Part shown: positions 23,636 to 28,924 of the stretch, piece after piece
Layout of the letters: every line of letters begins with the position of its first letter
Position numbering within the stretch: position 1 is the stretch's first letter
Origin: a virus
IMG/VR virus record: IMGVR_UViG_3300008120_000692
Location: 1 to 28,924 of that record
Strand: one strand, 5' to 3'
Length of the DNA stretch: 28,924 bases
The notes under the pieces: generated by a model
Seen by the model: the letters and a program-made list of their open reading frames with translations, nothing else
Told to the model about the DNA's origin: nothing
The model's database searches: none
Translations under genes and position numbers: made by a program

Positions 23636-23706
23636 CGACCGTAAGGGAATCGAACCCTCGCCACAACGGAGCGTGAAGCCCTCTATGTGTGACCTCCAAG
23701 CGGTCG
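23636..23706 (-). tRNA. tRNA-like element with canonical T arm but no clear anticodon arm
   Basis: A 71-nt segment. The 3' part has a perfect T arm (GAGGG TTCGATT CCCTT, one G-T pair) and an acceptor stem with six of seven pairs (CGACCGC with ACGGTCG). The middle does not fold as D and anticodon arms: no GG in a D loop, and no 5-bp stem with a 7-nt loop. GTCACA/TGTGGC pairs instead and could close the middle. Either a decayed tRNA or a tRNA-like structure. It lies 12 bases past the stop of the small gene at 23718. Confidence 0.35.
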
Positions 23707-23717
23707 TTGTATTCCTA

Positions 23718-23954
23718 CTATCCGACCTCCAAACTGGACTCAGGGCGTTCAGAATCTAAGTCTTTACCCTTCGCTTCTAATGAAAGCTTAATGATCTGAT
23801 TCATCAAATCACTGACTTTGTCAGCGTCTTCGACTCGTACGCAACCCTCAAAAGAGACCCTTGTTTTCTTTGCAGACTCGAACATAAAACCAACCAGACG
23901 ATGGTTGTTATCCTTTGCGAATTGCCTTAGTTTTTTGTTGATGCTTGTTGCCAT
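23718..23954 (-). CDS. Small protein of unknown function between tRNA-like elements
   Basis: A 78-residue protein starting MATSINKKLRQFAKDNNHRL, with AAAGGGG upstream. One helix at each end (KVSDLMNQIIKLSLEAKGKD) and a central beta-hairpin. Lys and Asn content is higher than in neighbours. No motif known. Confidence 0.55.
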   Translation of the reverse strand: MATSINKKLRQFAKDNNHRLVGFMFESAKKTRVSFEGCVRVEDADKVSDLMNQIIKLSLEAKGKDLDSERPESSLEVG

Positions 23955-23986
23955 CTGATCGCCCCTTTCTGAATAATGAAACTAAA

Positions 23987-24053
23987 GGATCGAGCAGGAT
24001 TCGAACCTGCGCCTCTGGATGCCTCCAGTGCCCTTCCGCTAGGCTACCGATCC
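23987..24053 (-). tRNA. tRNA gene with a collapsed 4-nt anticodon loop (possibly Cys-derived)
   Basis: A 67-nt segment folds as a tRNA except in one place. Acceptor GGATCGG pairs with TCGATCC over seven bp (one G-T). T8 is present. The D arm is GCCT/GGGC with loop AGCGGAA, including A14 and G18G19. The T arm GCAGG TTCGAAT CCTGC is canonical. The anticodon stem CTGGA/TCCAG is perfect but its loop is only GGCA, three bases short. The base after the acceptor is T (U73), found in Cys and Gly tRNAs, and GCA is the Cys anticodon. No encoded CCA. It cannot present a normal anticodon unless the stem opens. Confidence 0.6.
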
Positions 24054-24150
24054 AAAGATCGAGCGATCGCGAGTACACCGCACGTAAATCGAAAAGCGGC
24101 TCGCTCACGCTCGATCAGTTCCAATTGCTAACTCTCCAAATCAATTCGAT

Positions 24151-24486
24151 CTAATAACCAACACACGATTGCGAGACAGCCTGCGAATACACCGGTGTAA
24201 ATGGCCCATTGCATTCGCATCCATCTCCCTTTTGATTCTTCCAGTCGATCGCCTCGGGCAGAAATCTGACGCCAGCCTCGAAAGCGATCTGTTTGAGTGC
24301 CAACGCGATTTCTTCTTCGCTTGCTCGATCACCGAGCCAAGGCCCAGAGTCCGAGTCGCGAAGATCCCAATCGAGCGTGACTCGCTTTCTAGCCTGTGTG
24401 CCTTCGACACGGCCTCGCCAGTGAGTCTCGCTGTAGTACAGTTGAACCTTGGTCACTTCCCAAGCTTGAATCGTCGCACTAGACAT
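24151..24486 (-). CDS. Hypothetical phage protein
   Basis: A 111-residue protein starting MSSATIQAWEVTKVQLYYSE. N-terminal beta-hairpins with Trp (TLDWDLRDSDSGPWLGDRAS), one helix (EEEIALALKQIAFEAG), and Cys at the C-terminus (CECNGPF). Overlaps the gene before it by eight bases. Function unknown. The 97 bases after it, up to the tRNA, hold no gene I can see. Confidence 0.55.
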   Translation of the reverse strand: MSSATIQAWEVTKVQLYYSETHWRGRVEGTQARKRVTLDWDLRDSDSGPWLGDRASEEEIALALKQIAFEAGVRFLPEAIDWKNQKGDGCECNGPFTPVYSQAVSQSCVGY

Positions 24487-24832
24487 CGCTGTACCTCACG
24501 ATCCTGTCTTGGGTCGGCCTGTCCCCGACGACTTCAATGTCCATCAAAATGCTCTCGGGAACGCCTCGATTGAAGCACACGAGACGCAGCCGACGAATGC
24601 CGTGCGACTCACGACTCCAACCCATTCGTTCGCACAGCGTCGCGACTGTCTCGTCGACTGCTGCCGCCGACGTTGCAAGCCGTTCGGCCCACTGCTTAGC
24701 GTCGGCCCTGGGTGTCCGCGAATCGAATACTCGAATCGGAACATCGTCGAACGTACCGAGGGCCATGACGACAACAGTTGTGTTGGACTTCTCCAAAGCG
24801 TTCGGCCTGATCCTAGTCTTGGTCGCAACCAT
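24479..24832 (-). CDS. Hypothetical phage protein
   Basis: A 117-residue protein from ATG 24832 (MVATKTRIRPNALEKSNTTV), where TAATG couples it to the gene before. A longer frame to 25018 is a shadow of that gene. Alternating strands and helices (VVVMALGTFDDVPIRVFDSR, then a helix QWAERLATSAAAVDETVATL). No motif recognised. Confidence 0.55.
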   Translation of the reverse strand: MVATKTRIRPNALEKSNTTVVVMALGTFDDVPIRVFDSRTPRADAKQWAERLATSAAAVDETVATLCERMGWSRESHGIRRLRLVCFNRGVPESILMDIEVVGDRPTQDRIVRYSDV

Positions 24833-25152
24833 TACGCCACCAAGTCCACTGCTTGAGGCTCGATCTCGACCGAAACCGAGAACGACACGTCGGCGTTGAG
24901 TTCCAGTAGCGTCACCGCGTCTGAGCCTCGCACGTTGCGTAGTACCGCGAAGAAGTACCGCAGATGATTCGTGAGAATCCCACGATCGCGATTCACATGC
25001 TTGGCGAAGTGATCCCAAGCCGACTTGAGATCCGCCGACGAGTTTCGCACGATCAAAACCATCTGGCCGACTTGCAAGACCGTTTCAGTCCTGCCGACTT
25101 GCGTGGCGACTTGATAAAGTCGATCGACTTGCTTGAGAAACGCTCTGTCCAT
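24832..25152 (-). CDS. Hypothetical phage protein
   Basis: A 106-residue protein from ATG 25152 (MDRAFLKQVDRLYQVATQVG), with GAAAGGGC eleven bases upstream. A helical first half (about residues 1-65) and a strand-rich C-terminus (VTLLELNADVSFSVSVEIEP). It is the first gene after the terminator at 25177-25214, so its expression may need readthrough or its own promoter. Function unknown. Confidence 0.55.
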   Translation of the reverse strand: MDRAFLKQVDRLYQVATQVGRTETVLQVGQMVLIVRNSSADLKSAWDHFAKHVNRDRGILTNHLRYFFAVLRNVRGSDAVTLLELNADVSFSVSVEIEPQAVDLVA

Positions 25153-25176
25153 TTCGATTGCCCTTTCGAATTGATT

Positions 25177-25214
25177 TGAAAAAAGGCCCCGGCGTCCACC
25201 GTGACACCGGGGCC
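25177..25214 (-). terminator. Intrinsic terminator after the first leftward gene
   Basis: On the - strand GGCCCCGGTGTC pairs with GACGCCGGGGCC (one mismatch, short loop) and is followed directly by TTTTTT. It lies 24 bases after the stop at 25238. A strong terminator between the first gene and the rest of the operon implies antitermination, attenuation or a second promoter. Confidence 0.75.
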
Positions 25215-25237
25215 ACACACACCCCGCCCGAGGGCGG

Positions 25238-25552
25238 TTAAGCCAAACGCTTGAACACCGACTTGTCCTTGATCCGCTCGACTTCACGATCGGCAAGAAT
25301 TGCACCAGCAGAAATCAATCTTGCTTCGTAGGCAGCAGCCTGCTCCCGACTCATTGCACGAAGTTGATTGAGATACTGTCGGTAGCACTTCCAGCACAGA
25401 CCGCGACGTGTAGCTGTTTCGTCGCAAACAGAACCGTCCTTTTTGGTTCCCAAGCACTTCCCCGACTCAACCAACGCTTCAACTCGCGTTTGTTTTTTTC
25501 GAGTTCGCTCTGCGCGTAACACCATGATCAAATGCTCTTTTGAATTACTCAC
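25238..25552 (-). CDS. Early regulator-like protein with Cys4 zinc motif
   Basis: A 104-residue protein, first gene of the leftward operon. GTG 25552 gives MSNSKEHLIMVLRAERTRKK; an ATG at 25525 is the alternative. The N-terminus is strongly basic. CLGTKKDGSVC (residues 33-43) and CWKC (53-56) form a Cys4 cluster, followed by a long helix (QYLNQLRAMSREQAAAYEAR). First position behind an operator-bearing promoter and before a terminator would suit a regulator or antiterminator, but neither activity is shown. Confidence 0.6.
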   Translation of the reverse strand: MSNSKEHLIMVLRAERTRKKQTRVEALVESGKCLGTKKDGSVCDETATRRGLCWKCYRQYLNQLRAMSREQAAAYEARLISAGAILADREVERIKDKSVFKRLA

Positions 25553-25644
25553 CGCTAACCTCTGGCCGGGACGTGTATGCGTCCCTGCTCACAACTCCAC
25601 ACTTGCAAGCCGACCGGAAAACCGTCGATTTGCATTGCTGGAGC

Positions 25645-25673
25645 TTTATAAACCTAATTCGTGCACGAATCAA
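25645..25673 (-). promoter_or_regulatory. Leftward early promoter
   Basis: On the - strand, TTGATT (25668-25673) as -35 and TATAAA (25645-25650) as -10 are separated by exactly 17 bases (25651-25667). Both hexamers are near sigma-70 consensus. It faces the gene at 25552, about 90 bases downstream. Confidence 0.6.
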
Positions 25674-25700
25674 GACAAATCAGCACAAAGTTTGCACGAA
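25657..25700. promoter_or_regulatory. Palindromic operator and second half-site
   Basis: ATTCGTGCACGAAT (25657-25670) is a perfect 14-bp palindrome between and partly over the -35 and -10 of the leftward promoter. The half-site TGCACGAA recurs at 25693-25700, 31 bases on, about three helical turns. A bound repressor would block the leftward promoter and perhaps a rightward one. Confidence 0.55.
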
Positions 25701-25779
25701 GTGAGCACACAAAACCACGTTAAAGCATTGAAAACAAAAGACTTATTGATTTGAAAAATTTTTTGGCAATGATGGTGGC

Positions 25780-26142
25780 ATGAGCAAACCAAAAGACATC
25801 ATCGACCTCGAAAAAATGCGGCAGCTATCCACGATTCTGGCCGACATGGCAGATGCCATGCAAAAAGCCGTCGCGGACTACGAGGCAAACGGAATCAAGG
25901 AAACGCAGGTAAAGAACTGGAAAACCTTGCATCGTGGCCTTGTTTATGTCAAACGCACGGCGGCCCAGATTTGTGGGCCATCGAGCAAAATTCAAACGAT
26001 AGACCTGAGCGTGTTACCACTTCCAGAGACAAAGGAACCAACCAAGAAACAAATCAAACGTGTCTTGGATACCGCTCAACAGGAGGCAACATCCTCTCGC
26101 GGCGAGCCACAAAAACGGAAGTCCCGGAAACCCTCCTCCTAA
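25780..26142 (+). CDS. Unknown protein divergent from the leftward operon
   Basis: A 120-residue protein starting MSKPKDIIDLEKMRQLSTIL, transcribed away from the early operon across the operator region. Helical N-terminal 70 residues (ADMADAMQKAVADYEANGIK) and a basic, Lys/Arg/Ser-rich tail. The position is that of a phage repressor, but I see no clear helix-turn-helix. The 250 bases after it hold no gene I can support, apart from the inverted repeat at 26306. Confidence 0.5.
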   Translation: MSKPKDIIDLEKMRQLSTILADMADAMQKAVADYEANGIKETQVKNWKTLHRGLVYVKRTAAQICGPSSKIQTIDLSVLPLPETKEPTKKQIKRVLDTAQQEATSSRGEPQKRKSRKPSS

Positions 26143-26305
26143 GCCATTGGTTTTTGATCCAAAGGCAGCGTTTTTTCGACAACCCGCGAAATTTAACCAA
26201 CACCTTATTGGACAGGTCGTCCACGATCAAAACATCGAACCTAGGCATGAGCAGCACTCCAAAATTTGAAAGATTCACAAAATAGCGAACCAAGTATTTT
26301 GGGGC

Positions 26306-26326
26306 TTGTGACACCTCTGGTCACAA
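26306..26326. promoter_or_regulatory. Inverted repeat upstream of the secreted PDZ gene
   Basis: TTGTGAC, a 7-base spacer, then GTCACAA: perfect 7-bp arms 67 bases before the ATG at 26393. The form suits an operator for a dimeric regulator. It could also be a weak hairpin. Confidence 0.4.
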
Positions 26327-26392
26327 CCATCGCAAATTTCCCAAACCGTCCAGTTTTCCCAATCCGGAAAACGCAAAAACAAAGGAAAAAGC

Positions 26393-27229
26393 ATGTTTTC
26401 ACGCCTGTTATTTCTGTTCCTGCTGGTAGTTGTCAGCAAAGTGTCCGCCGACGAATGGAGCGAAAAACACATCGGTTTTTCGGGATTTCCGATTCAAGGC
26501 CAAGAGGAGCAAATCAAATCTCTGGGTTTCGCCAAACTGCCCGTCAAAAAGGGGATTTTGGTTTGCGTCGTCAACCCAAACACACCCACGGCCAAGGGTG
26601 GCCTGCTGCCTCTGGCAATCGTCACCAGCGTCAACCGCAAGCCAGTGGGTTCCGAGGGTGATGTTCAAGAAGCGATCGCGGAGATCGAAATCGGCGATGA
26701 TGTCGTGATTGCCGGCCAGACTTTGCGAAACAACGTGTGGAAATCGGGCACGGTCAAAACCAAGGTGATGACCAAGCGAGCCGTGCTCGAAGCGACCATG
26801 GTGCAAAGCGTCGACAAGATCGACAACCTGACCGTGTGGAGGCATCGATTCACAGCAGAGGAGCAGGTCAACCGCGTCGAGTTGTTCGTCAGTCAGCTCG
26901 GCAACGAAAAGCCGAACCTGCATGTCGAAACGATTTACATCGCCAAAAACTGGCTGTTCGTCAAAGCTTTGACCGCTGCCAACAAGGGTCAAAAGGCAAC
27001 GATTGATTTGCGAGTCTTGTCTGCCGACAACAGAGTGAAGGGGGGATGGATACTCGAGCGCAACGCAGCTGCGGTACCCGATGATTTCGCGAGTCTGCTT
27101 TGCGATTACTCCTGCATCGTGCGATTCGATGGGAAGAACGAGAACTATGATCATCGCCAAAGCGTCTCCGAGTGCTGGATCAATCGCGATGTCTTCGATT
27201 TCTTTCGCATGATCACCACGAGCCCTTGA
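26393..27229 (+). CDS. Secreted PDZ-domain protein (probable lysogenic conversion gene)
   Basis: A 278-residue protein with a signal peptide (MFSRLLFLFLLVVVSKVSA, cleavage about residue 19). Residues about 50-115 are PDZ-like: GILVCVVNPNTPTAKGGLLP, then VTSVNRKPVGSEGDVQEAIA and GDDVVIAG, as in HtrA-type PDZ domains that bind peptide C-termini. No Ser protease triad is present. Residues 130-278 form a second domain with Trp and three Cys. AAAGGA lies before the ATG. Placed between control region and integrase, pointing opposite to the early operon, it is the usual site for genes expressed in the lysogen. Export to periplasm or surface is inferred. Confidence 0.6.
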   Translation: MFSRLLFLFLLVVVSKVSADEWSEKHIGFSGFPIQGQEEQIKSLGFAKLPVKKGILVCVVNPNTPTAKGGLLPLAIVTSVNRKPVGSEGDVQEAIAEIEIGDDVVIAGQTLRNNVWKSGTVKTKVMTKRAVLEATMVQSVDKIDNLTVWRHRFTAEEQVNRVELFVSQLGNEKPNLHVETIYIAKNWLFVKALTAANKGQKATIDLRVLSADNRVKGGWILERNAAAVPDDFASLLCDYSCIVRFDGKNENYDHRQSVSECWINRDVFDFFRMITTSP

Positions 27230-27312
27230 CCAAATGAGCGAGCCGACCACAATGCACGCACACACCCCGCACCGAGGGCGTTTTCAAGGAACGAAAACAC
27301 CCCGGAGCATCT

Positions 27313-27555
27313 ATGTCGGACGCCATTCAACCGCAGCTCGTCGCACTGCTCAACCAGTCGATCGAGGCTGCGGTCAGAAAATCTATCGTTCCCCGCGAAG
27401 CTTTTTCCATGCAAGAAGTCGCGGAAATTCTTGGTGTTTCGCTTCGCACGATCGAGGGCCTCGTCGACACCCAGCAACTGCGAGCCGTGCGCATCGGCAG
27501 GCATCTGAGAATCGACCGCAAGGAAATCGATCGGTTTCTTGGCCGTGAGAATTGA
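27313..27555 (+). CDS. Excisionase-family helix-turn-helix protein
   Basis: An 80-residue protein. Residues 30-77 are a MerR-like HTH_17: FSMQEVAEILGVSLRTIEGL, VDTQQLRAVRIGRHLRIDRK, EIDRFLG. Such proteins bind att DNA and steer excision or act as small regulators. Its stop overlaps the integrase ATG (TGATG at 27553-27557), typical of a xis-int pair. Confidence 0.8.
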   Translation: MSDAIQPQLVALLNQSIEAAVRKSIVPREAFSMQEVAEILGVSLRTIEGLVDTQQLRAVRIGRHLRIDRKEIDRFLGREN

Positions 27556-28685
27556 TGGGATCCATCTACAAGCACAAGCATCGAGGCTGGTATTGTTGCG
27601 TCGTCACACCGTCTGGCCGACGAGTGCAGATGTATCTTGGCAAAGTGACCAAGGCTGGTGCAGAAACCGTCCGTCGAAACATCGAGCGACTGCAAGCCAG
27701 CAACACCGTGGGAATCGAGCCCGATCCGCAGATCCAAGCGTGGATCTCACTTTGCAAGCCATCTTTTCGCGACAAGATGAAGGCAGCTGGTCTGCTGTCC
27801 AATTGGCGACCTCCCCAGGAAGCACCAAAGCTTTCCGTGGTTTGGGACGCCTATGTTTCTAAGCGAGCCGACTTTTCCGAAAGCAGCAAAAAAGGATTCA
27901 GAACGGCCAGAAAACATGCCATCGAGCATTTAGGGGATCGGTTGATCAGCGAGATTACCGTTTCGGATGCGAAGCATTTTGCACTCAAAATGGAATCGAC
28001 ATTCGCAAGTGCGACGGCAAAGAAAATCGTTGAGCGAGCCAAGCAAATCCTGCAAGATGCCGTCGATTCGAGGATGCTGACCCACAATCCATTTGCTGCC
28101 GTGACGATCCGTGCCAGGCTCGACAAGACACGCGGGCACCATGTGTCCGTTGAGGACGCAAAATTGATCCTCGATAAACTCGGGTCGCTCCAAGCCAAGG
28201 CTGCATTCGTCCTGGCTCGATTTGCCGGGCTGCGGATTCCACACGAGATCAGCTCGTTGACATGGAAGCATGTCGATTTCGAGAAGCATCGAATCACGAT
28301 TCCCAAGGATACCAAGACCGGCTTGCGCGTCGTCCCCATGGTACCAATCGTTTATAAGCACATGCTCAACCTTGCTGAGGCCGCCAGCGAATCACCTTGG
28401 GTGTTTCCGACTGGTCGGTGTTCCGCAGGCACCACGTACCGCAGATGGCTCGAATCAGCGATCCTGCTGGCCGGCCTCAAACAGTGGCCGAAGCTCTGGC
28501 ACAATCTGCGAGCTAGTTGCCGAACGGATCTTGAGGAACAATTCGCCTCTCACGTCTGTGATGCTTGGTTAGGCCACTCTACCAGGGTCGCAAAAGACCA
28601 TTACCTGATGGTTACAGACGAGCATTGGACGAAAGCAACAGGGCAGGGGGCTGCCAAGAAGAAGACCACCAAGACCAAGAAATGA
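27555..28685 (+). CDS. int: Tyrosine-type site-specific integrase
   Basis: A 376-residue protein from ATG 27555. Residues 1-50 are a basic arm-binding start (GSIYKHKHRGWYCCVVTPSG), 90-185 a SAM-like core-binding domain (WDAYVSKRADFSESSKKGFR), and 190-376 the catalytic domain. Catalytic residues: R227 (FAGLRIPHE), K254 (TKTGLR), H316-x-x-R319 (WHNLRASC), H341 (WLGHS) and nucleophile Y350 (DHYLMV). It catalyses phage integration and excision through a Holliday junction. The Lys-rich tail (KKKTTKTKK) is unusual. Overlaps the excisionase gene. Full length and apparently intact. Confidence 0.93.
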   Translation: MGSIYKHKHRGWYCCVVTPSGRRVQMYLGKVTKAGAETVRRNIERLQASNTVGIEPDPQIQAWISLCKPSFRDKMKAAGLLSNWRPPQEAPKLSVVWDAYVSKRADFSESSKKGFRTARKHAIEHLGDRLISEITVSDAKHFALKMESTFASATAKKIVERAKQILQDAVDSRMLTHNPFAAVTIRARLDKTRGHHVSVEDAKLILDKLGSLQAKAAFVLARFAGLRIPHEISSLTWKHVDFEKHRITIPKDTKTGLRVVPMVPIVYKHMLNLAEAASESPWVFPTGRCSAGTTYRRWLESAILLAGLKQWPKLWHNLRASCRTDLEEQFASHVCDAWLGHSTRVAKDHYLMVTDEHWTKATGQGAAKKKTTKTKK

Positions 28686-28778
28686 GGCATGTACGGCGCG
28701 GCCCAAATGTACGGCGCCACGTACGGCGCAAATCGGGCCTGAGCGTGGTCGAGCGTGGTCGAGCGTGGTTCAGGACAT

Positions 28779-28804
28779 AAAAAAACCCTGGAAAACCAGG
28801 GTTT
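28779..28804 (-). terminator. Intrinsic terminator, leftward or bidirectional
   Basis: AAACCCTGG / CCAGGGTTT (28783-28804, loop AAAA) is a perfect 9-bp stem. On the - strand it is followed by seven T (28779-28785, partly in the stem). It may insulate the prophage from leftward host transcription. In the + direction only three T follow, so it would be weak there. Confidence 0.6.
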
Positions 28805-28845
28805 AGGCGTTTCTCAAGTGCCCCCGCAAGGGGTCGAACATTACG

Positions 28846-28863
28846 CCAGAAACGCTGGTTTTT
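28846..28863 (+). terminator. Short hairpin plus T run after the integrase
   Basis: CCAG, loop AAACG, CTGG then TTTTT (28859-28863). The stem is only four bp, so it is a weak rightward terminator candidate. A CCCC-GCAA-GGGG tetraloop hairpin (28822-28833) lies just before it. Nothing else is seen to the window edge. Confidence 0.3.
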
Positions 28864-28924
28864 ATGCTCGTTTTATGATGCCGTACGGCGCTTGGTACGC
28901 AGCAACAAACCAGGCAGGGAACCG

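Larger units (their letters stand above)
28691..28891. repeat. Direct repeats downstream of the integrase (candidate attachment-site arm region)
   Basis: GTACGGCGC occurs at 28691-28699, 28709-28717, 28721-28729 and 28883-28891. GAGCGTGGTC is repeated in tandem at 28741-28750 and 28751-28760, with a third copy differing in the last base at 28761-28770. Repeats beside int often bind the integrase arm domain or xis. No core site or tRNA is identified. Confidence 0.45.

Noticed and set aside
26054-26314. 86-residue - strand frame beside the control region
   Set aside because: It overlaps the end of the 25780 gene, has no good ribosome site, and its composition is that of a shadow frame.
26408-27265. 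285-residue open frame on the - strand
   Set aside because: It mirrors the PDZ protein, whose signal peptide and domain order are clear.
28815-28840. tRNA or tmRNA 3' end as attachment site
   Set aside because: GGGGTCGAAC on the + strand recalls a T loop, but no T stem or acceptor pairing can be formed around it.
1-28924. CRISPR array, rRNA gene or insertion sequence
   Set aside because: I saw no regularly spaced repeats with spacers, no rRNA signature and no transposase.

Overview
This window is most of a prophage (or an integrated or contig form of a temperate siphovirus-like phage), probably from a planctomycete of the Pirellula/Rhodopirellula type. The basis is tail genes, a GpA-type terminase, a long leftward early operon and a tyrosine integrase at the right end. 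The planctomycete assignment is an inference from recalled protein-family flavour (tail chaperone, secreted small protein, PDZ secreted protein) and a G+C that looks mid-50s by eye. I ran no search. The window opens inside a tail gene, so portal, protease and capsid genes, if present, lie to the left. No lysis cassette was recognised.

Layout. (1) 1-11635, + strand, late genes: partial tail tube protein, tail assembly chaperone with a likely -1 frameshift product, small virion proteins, a LamG-domain protein with seven 22-residue repeats, a tail-completion-like basic protein, the tape measure protein, post-tape-measure tip proteins, a cysteine-rich protein, an Erv/ALR-like sulfhydryl oxidase fused to a glycosyltransferase, and an SNase-like protein. 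(2) 11611-13955: a zinc-ribbon protein and the large terminase, whose 3' end looks damaged. (3) 13917-25552, - strand: about thirty mostly small early genes, often joined by ATGA/GTGA/TAATG overlaps. They include a Dam-type methyltransferase, a DUF4406-DUF6378 fusion, a metallophosphoesterase, a replication protein with candidate origin repeats inside it, a phage metallopeptidase, winged-helix and zinc-ribbon proteins, and a cluster of tRNA-like structures. (4) 25553-25779: a control region with a good leftward promoter and a palindromic operator. (5) 25780-28685, + strand: an unknown gene, a secreted PDZ protein (probable lysogenic conversion gene), an excisionase-type helix-turn-helix protein and the integrase. 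(6) 28686-28924: direct repeats and hairpins consistent with an attachment-site region.

How the parts fit. The leftward promoter drives DNA metabolism, replication and regulation. The rightward late block builds and packages the virion. The excisionase/integrase pair handles integration and excision. The terminase ATPase and most of its nuclease domain are intact, but its C-terminus appears to have lost a segment and changed frame, so the prophage may be packaging-defective unless this is a sequencing error.

Most unusual: the Erv/ALR-glycosyltransferase fusion overlapping a 22-cysteine virion-region gene; a tRNA gene with every canonical arm except a 4-nt anticodon loop, next to two further tRNA-like elements; and the inferred frameshift and terminase lesion. 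Functions come from motifs read by eye and are graded by the confidence given.
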